NCBI GenBank assembly: GCA_025057715.1
Contig: JANWVD010000004.1
Coordinates: forward strand, 1-16,169
Source: Aquificaceae bacterium
Lineage (GTDB): Bacteria > Aquificota > Aquificia > Aquificales > Aquificaceae
Reading direction: 5' to 3'
DNA length: 16,169 bases
Made by a program: the position numbers and the translations under genes. Under the pieces are notes generated by a model, which saw nothing but the letters and a program-made list of their open reading frames with translations, was not told the DNA's origin and ran no database searches. This document shows positions 6,975 to 13,781 of this stretch, piece by piece (position 1 is the stretch's first letter; the number at the start of each line of letters is the position of its first letter).

Positions 6975-7871
6975 ATGCGCATAGTTTTCTTGGGGACCCC
7001 GGAGTTTGCAATAAATAGCCTCAAAGAGCTCTATGAGAGGTTTGGCTCGGTGTTTGTCATTACCCAGCCAGATAAGCCCGCAGGAAGGGGTCAACGCATC
7101 ACCTCGCCGCCAGTTAAAAGCTTTGCTAAAGATAAAAACCTGCCTGTTTTCCAGCCTCAAACCAAGTTAGAGCTTGAAAATTTACTTACAGAGCTAAAGC
7201 CAGACCTCGGAGTGGTGGTCGCTTATGGCAAAATCCTTTCCAAAAGAGCTCTGGATAGCTCTTCTTTCGGGTTTTTAAACTTGCACGCAAGTTTGCTACC
7301 GCTCTATAGGGGCGCTTCGCCAATCCAAAGAGCCATCATGGCTGGCGAGACAAAAACGGGAATTAGCATAATGCTAATGGACGAGGGATTAGACACTGGC
7401 GGGGTTCTTTCGCGCCTCGAGGTCCCAATCTACGAGGAGGACAACCTCGAGACTCTTTCTAAGCGCCTCTCAGAGCTCGGGGCAAAGCACCTTCTTGAGA
7501 CCATTGACGGATACATCTCTGGCAAGCTAAAACCGCAGCCCCAGGACGATAGCTTGGCAACTTACGCTCCTATAATCTATAAACAAGAAACGCGCCTGTG
7601 CTGGCGCACAGGCGCAAAAGTCTTAAAAGACAAAGTCCGGGGTCTATTCCCAGATGCGCACTTTTTGACCCCCCAGGGCGAAAGGGTCAAGGTCTTAAAA
7701 GCTACTCTATCCGAGCTTGAGGGAGAGCCCGGGGAGATTTTAAGCAAAGAGAGGCTAATTATAGGATGCGCCGAAGGCGCGCTTGAGATAACTTACCTTA
7801 TATCCCCTAAGGGCAAGAAAATGACCGGGCGGGAGTTTTTAAACGGCTATAGGTTTAGCTATGTGCTTTAA
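6975..7871 (+). CDS. fmt: Methionyl-tRNA formyltransferase
   Basis: Fmt formylates initiator Met-tRNA with 10-formyltetrahydrofolate, allowing bacterial initiation. The 298 aa include FLGTPEFA at the N-terminus, QPDKPAGRGQ with SPPVK, AYGKIL, and the catalytic Asn102, His104 (LNLHASLLP) and Asp140 (DEGLDTG). The C-terminal tRNA-binding domain follows from about residue 200. At residues 206-213 the usual RIDW-type segment reads RLCWRTGA, encoded by a perfect 10-bp-arm hairpin. This changes a normally acidic position to Cys without changing length. A second palindrome at 7768 encodes CAEGA, which fits the family. The ATG has no ribosome site. An insertion-element remnant begins immediately after the stop. 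Confidence 0.95.
   Translation: MRIVFLGTPEFAINSLKELYERFGSVFVITQPDKPAGRGQRITSPPVKSFAKDKNLPVFQPQTKLELENLLTELKPDLGVVVAYGKILSKRALDSSSFGFLNLHASLLPLYRGASPIQRAIMAGETKTGISIMLMDEGLDTGGVLSRLEVPIYEEDNLETLSKRLSELGAKHLLETIDGYISGKLKPQPQDDSLATYAPIIYKQETRLCWRTGAKVLKDKVRGLFPDAHFLTPQGERVKVLKATLSELEGEPGEILSKERLIIGCAEGALEITYLISPKGKKMTGREFLNGYRFSYVL
7592..7615. repeat. Perfect 10-bp-arm hairpin inside fmt
   Basis: GCGCCTGTGC (7592-7601) and GCACAGGCGC (7606-7615) are exact reverse complements around a TGGC loop. The GCGCC/GGCGC ends match the other palindromes in the window, although the centre differs. It lies in the fmt C-terminal domain, where the protein departs from the family consensus. Confidence 0.6.
7768..7781. 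repeat. GCGCC-GAA-GGCGC palindrome in fmt 3' end
   Basis: The 14-mer GCGCCGAAGGCGCG is identical to the palindrome in tgt. Here it encodes residues that fit the Fmt family (CAEGA), with no length change, so it may be codon choice rather than an insertion. Confidence 0.4.
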
Positions 7872-8086
7872 AAGAATGCCTTTGTGTCCAATAAAAGCTT
7901 CACTATCCTCCAATACACCCACACACCCCCACTACCACTTAAAAACATACTCACTATCATAACCTTGAAGGTTAGCTCTTTACGTATATTCTCAAACTTC
8001 ACACTACTCACATACTCTCCAAACCACCGCTTGAAAGATGAAAAGAAACTCTCCACATGCCAACGCCTACCATAGCCCACCAGCAA
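7868..8086 (-). pseudogene. DDE transposase C-terminal fragment (IS4/IS5-type)
   Basis: About 50 residues match the C-terminus of IS4/IS5-superfamily DDE transposases. The block RRWHVESFFSSFKRWFGEYV carries the late catalytic-region signature (R-x-VE-xF-S-xKR-FGE) and is followed by ENIRKEL-FKVMIVSMFL. The first two catalytic acids and the N-terminal half are missing, and the open frame upstream of the fragment (VFLL and before) has no transposase character. The last ~15 codons run through the left inverted repeat into the fmt boundary. It abuts a second transposase remnant on the opposite strand at about 8087, so an older element was probably broken by another insertion or a rearrangement. 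It is not a working gene. Confidence 0.75.
7890..7920. repeat. Left imperfect inverted repeat of IS remnant
   Basis: Read on the minus strand, the segment GGGTGTATTGG followed by GTGAAGCTTTTATT matches the right-hand segment at 8428-8454 (GGGTGTTGG and TTGAAGTTTTATT) with a few small gaps. Weaker similarity continues inward. The pair brackets both transposase fragments, as terminal repeats would. Confidence 0.5.
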
Positions 8087-8357
8087 AAAGACCAGGCAGA
8101 CCCCAGTTAGGACTCATCTCGCTCGCCGCTGCCTCCGAGACGATAAGGCAGGGGGTTAGGAATGCCTACAGGAAGTTGGTAAAGGGCAGGTATGAGGACG
8201 AGAGGTATTACAGGAGGATATACAGGCGGGGCAGGTATAAGGTGGAGCATGAAGATGGCTTGGGGTGACAGAGTAGGAGCTTGCGAGGCTTTTTGTATTC
8301 GTGAGGTTTATTCTGTGGAACTTGATGGTGCTCCTGAAGCTGCGTTTTGCATTATAG
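8087..8357 (+). pseudogene. Second decayed transposase C-terminus, frameshifted
   Basis: One frame up to 8268 gives a basic segment ending in DERYYRRIYRRGRYKVEHEDG, which resembles the R--Y+-R--VEH end block of DDE transposases. After a shift near 8250 another frame continues with ARLFVFVRFILWNLMVLLKL and stops at 8357. The FILWN-MVLLKL hydrophobic end is typical of transposase C-termini. An internal stop lies between these parts, so at least one frameshift and one nonsense change are present. It points outward, away from the minus-strand fragment, and is a different sequence, so two elements seem to be involved. The short open frames in this stretch are not otherwise meaningful. Confidence 0.6.
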
Positions 8358-8427
8358 AGTTGCTTATCAGATAATTCTCAAACATTCTCTATGAGACACA
8401 GCAATAGGCTTAAGGCAGGTGGGTAGG

Positions 8428-8454
8428 GGTGTTGGATGTATTGAAGTTTTATTT
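8428..8454. repeat. Right imperfect inverted repeat of IS remnant
   Basis: This is the counterpart of the repeat at 7890-7920. The two outer ends are about 565 bp apart, too short for an intact element, which fits internal deletion. Confidence 0.5.
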
Positions 8455-8463
8455 AAAAATAGT

Positions 8464-8477
8464 GCGCCTAAAGGCGC
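8464..8477 (-). terminator. Probable terminator of the mnmG-ctpA-tsaD operon
   Basis: GCGCCT and AGGCGC are perfect 6-bp arms around AA, placed 14 bp after the tsaD stop. On the minus strand the hairpin is followed by ACTATTTTTAAA, a T-rich tract. The arms also match the palindrome family seen in tgt and the 13-kb spacer, so a repeat may have been taken over as a terminator. Confidence 0.6.
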
Positions 8478-8491
8478 GTTTTAGAAAAAAT

Positions 8492-9484
8492 TTAAAAAAT
8501 CTTAGCGAAAGTCTCGAGGCTCATGTTTGGTTGGGGGTTTATGTCCTCGGGAGCTGCCTTGCCTCTCTTAAAGCGCATGCTTCCTGCAATCGCAATCATG
8601 AGGGCATTGTCGGTGCAAAGTGAGGGTTTGGGAATATAAAGCTCTAAGCTATGCCTTTGTGCCAGTGATTTGAAGCGCTCTCTCAGGTATGAGTTTGCGC
8701 TAACGCCGCCGGTTATGACGACTCTTCGGACTTTGGTCATTTCAATCGCGTAAAGGAGCTTCTTTTCGAGAATGTCGCCAACGGCTTGTTGAAAGGAGGC
8801 GCATATATCCTCGGGGCTGTTGCCATCCTCGAAGAGTCTTCTTACGGAGTTTTTAAGCCCGCTAAAAGACATATCAAGCCCTTTGTCTATAAGCGGTCTT
8901 GGCAGGGGAAGTATCTTTTTGGCTTTTTTTGCAAGAGCATCTACCTTCGGACCGCCGGGGTATTCAAGGTTTAGAATTCTCCCCACTTTGTCAAAGCATT
9001 CGCCCACGGCATCGTCGAGTGTTCCGCCGAGGAATTCGTAGTTGCCAAAGTCCCTAACTAAAAATAGGTCCGTGTGCCCACCTGATATGACTAAAGCCAA
9101 AAAGGGGTGGCTGAGGGTGTTTTCTGCCAAAACTGAGTAGATGTGTCCTTCAAGGTGATGGACTGGCACCATTGGCTTTGAAAGAGCGTAAGAGAGCGCC
9201 TTGGCAAAGGAAACGCCTACAACGAGCGAGGTAATTAAGCCTGGGGTGAGGGTGAAGGATATAAAGTCTATGTCCTTAAGGTTTGGATTTTTTTCAAGAA
9301 GCATATCAAGCAAAGGGAGAAGGTTTTTGGTATGCTCCCTTGCAGACAGCTCTGGGACGACGCCCCCGTGGGGGGAATGGAGCTTGGATTGAGACAAAGT
9401 TATGCTGCTTATTTCGCCCTCTTTGTCGTCATATAAACAGAGCGCAGTCTCGTCGCAGGAGGTTTCAACTGCCAGTGTTAGCAT
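8492..9484 (-). CDS. tsaD: tRNA N6-threonylcarbamoyladenosine transferase TsaD
   Basis: TsaD (Kae1/Gcp family) transfers the threonylcarbamoyl group to A37 of ANN-decoding tRNAs, working with TsaB and TsaE; TsaC supplies the donor. The 330-aa protein shows LAVETSCDET at the N-terminus, SPHGGVVPELSAREH, the metal-binding His110 and His114 in VHHLEGH, LVISGGHTDL, FDKVGR, YPGGP, DMSFSGLKNSV, TGGVSANSYLR and the metal Asp in CTDNALM-A. All key residues are present. The ATG lies 20 bp inside the 3' end of ctpA. Its partner tsaB is 3.7 kb away in the same neighbourhood but in a divergent unit. Confidence 0.97.
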   Translation of the reverse strand: MLTLAVETSCDETALCLYDDKEGEISSITLSQSKLHSPHGGVVPELSAREHTKNLLPLLDMLLEKNPNLKDIDFISFTLTPGLITSLVVGVSFAKALSYALSKPMVPVHHLEGHIYSVLAENTLSHPFLALVISGGHTDLFLVRDFGNYEFLGGTLDDAVGECFDKVGRILNLEYPGGPKVDALAKKAKKILPLPRPLIDKGLDMSFSGLKNSVRRLFEDGNSPEDICASFQQAVGDILEKKLLYAIEMTKVRRVVITGGVSANSYLRERFKSLAQRHSLELYIPKPSLCTDNALMIAIAGSMRFKRGKAAPEDINPQPNMSLETFAKIF

Positions 9485-10703
9485 ATCTTTTGTTTTGGGA
9501 TTTGAGAACTTCCAAAGCGCGCTTTAGCTGAGGGTCTGCGTCTGGGATTAGTATAACCCCGCCTTGACCTTCAAGTCTTCTTTGGCGAATCATCTCGTGG
9601 AGCTTTTCGTCTTGAGATGGGTCCATGGGGATATTTAGGTCTGGTTCTATGCCGCGCTTTTGAATTAGCCTCCCTGAGGGTGTGTAATAGTATGCGACGG
9701 TTATTTTTATTGCAGAGCCATCTTCAAGGGGGATGATATTTTGAACCGAGGCTTTGCCAAAGCTCTTTTCGCCTATGATTGTTGCTCTTTTGTTATCTTG
9801 CAAAGCACCTGCCACTATTTCAGAAGCGCTTGCAGAGCCTTTGTTTATTAATACCACGACCGGAATCTCTTCTGATATGACGGGTCTTCTGGTTGAGCTG
9901 TATCTCGTAATTTCACCTTTGCGGGTTTTCGTATAGACAATTAGCTTTCCAGTTTGCAAAAATAGGTCGCTTACGGCTATTGCCTCGGTTAGCAACCCGC
10001 CCGGGTCGTTTCTTAGGTCTAAAATTACGCCCCTTACGCCCCTTGAGTTAAAGTCTCTTAATGCCCTTTCAACATCTCTGCTAACGCCTTCTGTGAATTG
10101 TGATAGCTTGATGTATCCGAAGTTATCAATTGTCGTCCATTTGGCGCTTTCAATTTTTATGATTGCTCTTTCTAAGGTTAGCTTGATTGGTCTATCCGAG
10201 CCTTTGCGAAGGATTGTTAGGGTTACTTTTGTGCCCGGCTTTCCTCTTATCCTTTTTACTACATCTGAAATGGTCATGTTTGAGGTATCTTCGCCGTCAA
10301 CTTCCAATATTACGTCTCCCGAGCGAACACCTGCTTTGAATGCTGGGGTTCCCTCTATTGGTGAGATTACCACGGGGCGGGATTTTTCCATTCCAAGCTC
10401 TATACCAACGCCGCCGAATTCGCCTGCCGTTTCTTGACGAAATTCGTTATATTGCTCTGGCGTAAAGAATGACGAAAATGGGTCAAGGGACTTCATAACG
10501 CCGTTGAGAGCTCCGTAGATTAGCTCCTTATTGCTGACGTTCTCAACGTAGTTTTCTTTGACGAGCCTTAAGACATCGCTTAGGAGTCTAAAGTAGCGAA
10601 ACTCGTCCTCGCGCTGGGCGTGTGAGGTATTTGAGCTACCTAAGATAAAGCCTATTATGAAAACTACGACAAAAAGGGCGGGGAGCTTTAGTTTTCTCAT
10701 CAT
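9465..10703 (-). CDS. ctpA: C-terminal processing protease, S41 family
   Basis: This is a periplasmic or membrane-anchored serine protease of the CtpA/Prc family. Residues ~7-23 form a hydrophobic segment (PALFVVVFIIGFILG) ending in SHAQ, consistent with a signal peptide or anchor. A PDZ domain spans ~95-180 (GGVGIELG, then GDVILEVDGEDTSNM), and the S41 core follows. The catalytic dyad is Ser292 (GSASASEI) and Lys317 (SFGKASVQ), with Gln321 also conserved. RNDPGGLL is the substrate-binding loop. I chose ATG 10703 (MMRKLKLPA) because it gives a normal signal-peptide N-region seven bases after the mnmG stop. A TTG at 10727 would add eight residues overlapping mnmG, and ATG 10700 is equally possible. 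It is translated between mnmG and tsaD in one operon. Confidence 0.93.
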   Translation of the reverse strand: MMRKLKLPALFVVVFIIGFILGSSNTSHAQREDEFRYFRLLSDVLRLVKENYVENVSNKELIYGALNGVMKSLDPFSSFFTPEQYNEFRQETAGEFGGVGIELGMEKSRPVVISPIEGTPAFKAGVRSGDVILEVDGEDTSNMTISDVVKRIRGKPGTKVTLTILRKGSDRPIKLTLERAIIKIESAKWTTIDNFGYIKLSQFTEGVSRDVERALRDFNSRGVRGVILDLRNDPGGLLTEAIAVSDLFLQTGKLIVYTKTRKGEITRYSSTRRPVISEEIPVVVLINKGSASASEIVAGALQDNKRATIIGEKSFGKASVQNIIPLEDGSAIKITVAYYYTPSGRLIQKRGIEPDLNIPMDPSQDEKLHEMIRQRRLEGQGGVILIPDADPQLKRALEVLKSQNKRYANTGS

Positions 10704-10710
10704 TATTAAT

Positions 10711-12543
10711 TTAGTCCAGTTTGCCAAGATGCAAAAGAAGGGCTGTTATTGCAGCCGGGGTTATTCCGTCAATCCTGCTTGCCTGACCTACGCTAACTGG
10801 CTTAAATTGAGATAGCTTTTGTCTTGCCTCTGTTGAGAGTCCTGCGACTAAGTTATAGTCAATTTCTTTGGGTATTTTGATATTCTCGAGTTTTCTCAGT
10901 CTTTCTGAAAGTTTTTGCTCTCTTTGTATGTAGGGTTCATACTTTAGCTCTATTTCAAGGACTTCTCTTAAGAGTTTGTTTTCGGGTAATTTTACTCCAA
11001 GGTTTTCAAGCTCGTTAATTTCCATGTTTGAAGTAAGGAGCTGCGTTGGCGTATATGTCTTTGTGCCGTTAGACATATTAACTTCCACTTTTGTGGATTT
11101 TAGTTTTTCTAACCAGAGTTTTAACTCAGAAGATAGGTATTTTATTAGCTTAAATTCTTCGTCTTTCAAGAGTCCTAAGTTATAGGCAAGCTCGCTTAAG
11201 CGAAAGATTGCGTTATCTTGCCTTATGCTAAGGCGGTTCTCAGAGCGGGAGGTGAAGAGCCTATAAGGTTCTGTTACGCCCTTTGTGACAAGGTCATCTA
11301 CCATAATGCCTATATAACTTTGAGACCTATTTAAGACTATGGGTTCTTTACCCACGGCTCTAAGAGCTGCGTTGATGCCTGCAAGAATACCCTGACCGGC
11401 TGCCTCTTCGTAGCCCGTCGTTCCGTTTATGTTCCCTGCGTGGAAAAGACCTCTGACCTTTTTGCTTTCAAGCGTTGGGAAGAGCTCTGTTGGCATAACC
11501 ATGTCGTATTCTATTGCGTAGGCAGGTCTTAAAAGGTTGACATTCTCAAGCCCGGGGATGGTTCTATACATTTGCCATTGAAGCTCTTCTGGTAAAGAGG
11601 TTGAAAGCCCGTTTGGGTAAATTTCTATGCTGCTTAGGCTCTCTGGCTCTAAGAAAACGGTGTGGCGCTCTTTGTCTTTGAATTTAACTACCTTGTCCTC
11701 TATTGACGGGCAATACCTTGGACCTATCGCGTTAATTAAACCGCCGTATAGGGCGGTTCTATGCAGGTTTTCGCTTATTAGCCTGTGGGTCTCTGGCGTT
11801 GTGTAAGTTATATAACAAAGAGCTTGCTCTTTGCCTAAATCAAAGTAGTATTGACCTGTTGGCTCTGTAAAGATTGAAAACTTCGGCGCAGGTTCATCAC
11901 CGGGCGCTTTTTCAAGAGCGCTAAAGTCTATGGTTCTTACATCAAGCCTTGCTGGCGTTCCTGTTTTAAACCTTGACATATGAAAGCCGTGTCTTTTGTA
12001 AAATCTATCAAGCCCTGATGTGGGGGGCTCTCCCGCCCGCCCTGCGGGGATGACCTTATCGCCTATGAAAATCTTTCCATTTAGAAAAGTTCCCGTTGCA
12101 ACGACGACGGCTTTAACTGGATATTCTTCCCCTTTTTTAGTCAAGATTTTGTAAACGCAATTATTTTTAAGCTCTATATCTATGACCTCGTCTTCTATAA
12201 CAATGAGGTTTTCGTAGTTTTCGCAAACCTTTTTCATATAGAGGCGATAGAGCTCTTTGTCCGCTTGAGCTCTGACTGATTGGACTGCTTTGCCCTTTTT
12301 CGTATTCAGAGTTTTGAATTGTATGCCGGTTTTGTCTATTGCTTTTGGCATCTCGCCACCAAGGGCGTCTATTTCTCTGACTACTATCCCCTTTGCAATT
12401 CCACCAATTGCCGGATTGCAAGACATTTGACCAATGTTTTCTTTATTTATTGTAAAAATGGCAGTTTTTACCCCCATTCTTGCGCTGGCTAATGCTGCCT
12501 CTATGCCAGCATGTCCTGCCCCTACGACTGCAACATCAAGCAT
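10711..12543 (-). CDS. mnmG: tRNA uridine-5-carboxymethylaminomethyl enzyme MnmG
   Basis: MnmG (GidA) works with MnmE to place the (carboxymethyl)aminomethyl group at U34 of several tRNAs, using FAD, folate and NADH. From ATG 12543 the protein is 610 aa, near the family norm, and starts MLDVAVVGAGHAGIEAALA, with the FAD-binding G-G--G. Other marks are IGQMSCNPAIGGIAKG (conserved Cys), RFKTGTPARLD, GPRYCPSIEDK (second conserved Cys), the AGNINGTTGYEEAAGQG block, and the C-terminal LSTEARQKLSQFKPVSVGQASRI. An upstream TTG at 12585 would add 14 residues unlike the family, so I prefer the ATG. There is no Shine-Dalgarno site, but TATATT lies 12 bp upstream. It leads the operon with ctpA and tsaD. 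mnmE is not in the window. Confidence 0.95.
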   Translation of the reverse strand: MLDVAVVGAGHAGIEAALASARMGVKTAIFTINKENIGQMSCNPAIGGIAKGIVVREIDALGGEMPKAIDKTGIQFKTLNTKKGKAVQSVRAQADKELYRLYMKKVCENYENLIVIEDEVIDIELKNNCVYKILTKKGEEYPVKAVVVATGTFLNGKIFIGDKVIPAGRAGEPPTSGLDRFYKRHGFHMSRFKTGTPARLDVRTIDFSALEKAPGDEPAPKFSIFTEPTGQYYFDLGKEQALCYITYTTPETHRLISENLHRTALYGGLINAIGPRYCPSIEDKVVKFKDKERHTVFLEPESLSSIEIYPNGLSTSLPEELQWQMYRTIPGLENVNLLRPAYAIEYDMVMPTELFPTLESKKVRGLFHAGNINGTTGYEEAAGQGILAGINAALRAVGKEPIVLNRSQSYIGIMVDDLVTKGVTEPYRLFTSRSENRLSIRQDNAIFRLSELAYNLGLLKDEEFKLIKYLSSELKLWLEKLKSTKVEVNMSNGTKTYTPTQLLTSNMEINELENLGVKLPENKLLREVLEIELKYEPYIQREQKLSERLRKLENIKIPKEIDYNLVAGLSTEARQKLSQFKPVSVGQASRIDGITPAAITALLLHLGKLD

Positions 12544-13020
12544 GGGAATAAGCTTAATATACTTTCCTTTAGAGTATAGATTCAAGGTAGGTTGCCTATC
12601 TTTTGACTTTTTAGGAAGCTTAGGAAGCTATTGGTCAGTTAGGCTAAAGAAATAACTCTCTATGGAAGAGGCTTTAGCTTGGTAGCTTTCTAAAGGTTTA
12701 TTTTGCTTGCCGGCTCTTTTTGGGGCGGCACTCTTTAAGATGATGCGTGGAAAGCGCTTTTTCTGATAAAGGGCAATATTAGCAGCCCGTTTTATTTAGA
12801 ATAAGTGATTGGACTATATCAAGTTTTAGCCAAGAGAAACTTATGCAACGTTTTATGAAGTGAGCAATCAAGCTTGAGAGCGCAGCTTAAAAGCTAATCT
12901 TTCCGGCAAGAGGTTTTTTTGTATGTTAGCAATTAAGCCTTTGCGAGGCTAACTCACTTAAGATAAAACATTTAACCAACCTTAGCCACATCTGGCTTGC
13001 CTGTTAAGCTCGAAGAGTAT

Positions 13021-13160
13021 CCCCCAAGGTTTTTTATCAGCTCTTTATGCCCCCTCTTTCGCGCCGCAGGGCGGTGAAGTTAAGTTCCCCTAAGGTTTTT
13101 TAGCGCCTCATGGCGCGCTTGTGAAATTTTAAGGCGGTGCTTAGCGACTTGTCCCTAAGT
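13021..13160. repeat. Degenerate ~66-bp tandem repeat with GC hairpins
   Basis: CCCCCAAGGTTTTTTA at 13021 and CCCCTAAGGTTTTTTA at 13087 are offset by exactly 66 bp, and a weaker CCCTAAG at 13153 is a further 65 bp on. Each of the first two is followed by a GC-rich palindrome (13062-13073; GCGCC-TCAT-GGCGC at 13103-13116) and then by GGCGGTG (13070 and 13133). Similarity is confined to these blocks, so the units are old or under selection only for the hairpins. Confidence 0.5.
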
Positions 13161-13196
13161 TTACGCGCTGATAGTAAAAATTAGCCTATCTTAAGA

Positions 13197-13202
13197 TATA
13201 AA
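13197..13202 (+). promoter_or_regulatory. Candidate -10 element of tsaB
   Basis: TATAAA ends nine bases before the tsaB ATG, the same spacing as the TATAAT before arsC. No Shine-Dalgarno sequence lies between it and the ATG, so the leader would be at most a few bases. Confidence 0.35.
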
Positions 13203-13211
13203 CTCAAACAG

Positions 13212-13781
13212 ATGCAACAGCCCCTCATACTTAGCTTGGACACTTCGTTTGTTTTGAATGTTAGTCTTTTGAAGGGTGATAAGGTCTTAAAGCACCTATT
13301 TTTAGACGATGGCAAAAAGGCTCTTGAAAACTTGCCCTCTGTTTTTAAAGCCTTGGAAGTTAACCTATCCGAGCTTGATGCTCTGGCGGTTTCATTGGGG
13401 ATTGGGTATTCAACCTCTCTCAGAATTGGTATAACCTTTATGAAAACCCTCGCTTACGTTCTTAAAAAGCCGATAGTTGGTTATGAAAACCTCTCGCTGA
13501 TTGGAAAGTTTGTAAAATCCCCAGAAGTAAGAGCTCCAATTTTGAAAGTTTCACAAAATTACTACCACAGGGTTTTTAATAATCAAGTCCAAAGCCCCAT
13601 TCTTGAAGGGCTTCCTAATTGCTTTAGCATTAGCATAAAGGGCAACGCAAGCGCAGATTTAGAGCTTGACTACTTCCCCTTTTCAATCTACGGGGGCTTA
13701 TACGCTTTAGAAGAGCTCTCAAAAGGCGGGGAGTTTTCACCTATGAGCCTTGAGCCAATATATATGCGCCCTGCGCTCTAA
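13212..13781 (+). CDS. tsaB: tRNA threonylcarbamoyladenosine factor TsaB
   Basis: TsaB is the catalytically inactive paralogue that dimerises with TsaD in the t6A machinery. The 189-aa protein begins with ILSLDTSFVLNVSLL and has LSELDALAVSLGIG followed by LRIGITFMKTLAYVLKKPIVG, matching the TsaB core. The family motif GPGSFTGLRIG reads GIGYSTSLRIG, and the usual His of the first helix region is missing. The C-terminal half is short compared with the ~230 aa of E. coli TsaB. These changes are tolerable because TsaB is non-catalytic, but they mark it as divergent. It ends with a 4-bp tail-to-tail overlap with cysteine synthase. Confidence 0.87.
   Translation: MQQPLILSLDTSFVLNVSLLKGDKVLKHLFLDDGKKALENLPSVFKALEVNLSELDALAVSLGIGYSTSLRIGITFMKTLAYVLKKPIVGYENLSLIGKFVKSPEVRAPILKVSQNYYHRVFNNQVQSPILEGLPNCFSISIKGNASADLELDYFPFSIYGGLYALEELSKGGEFSPMSLEPIYMRPAL

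Larger units (their letters stand above)
12544..13211. other. 668-bp divergent spacer without a recognised gene
   Basis: This is the longest non-coding stretch. I found no tRNA T-arm, RNase P, tmRNA or SRP RNA signature on either strand and no convincing reading frame. It contains a tandem 9-mer TTAGGAAGC (12611-12628), a hairpin AGCCT-TTGCG-AGGCT near 12944-12958, and a GGGC/GCCC hairpin followed by GTTTTATTT around 12774-12804. A degenerate ~66-bp repeat occupies its right end. An unrecognised small RNA is possible. Confidence 0.6.

Noticed and set aside
8038..8374. Two overlapping short plus-strand proteins in the IS remnant
   Set aside because: Their ATGs are incidental; the transposase-like similarity crosses between frames, so they are pieces of one broken gene.
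9363..9374. CCCCC-GT-GGGGG palindrome in tsaD
   Set aside because: It encodes the conserved PHGGVV segment of TsaD with ordinary codons, so it needs no repeat explanation.
12036..12048. CCCGC-CCT-GCGGG palindrome in mnmG
   Set aside because: It encodes the conserved GRAG region with no length change; likely chance from Gly/Ala/Pro codons.
13021..13160. CRISPR array
   Set aside because: Only two good repeat blocks of 16 bp with unequal, partly similar spacers; no cas genes.
12544..13211. tRNA, tmRNA, RNase P or SRP RNA in the long spacer
   Set aside because: No T-loop, CCA end, or conserved core sequence of these RNAs was seen on either strand.
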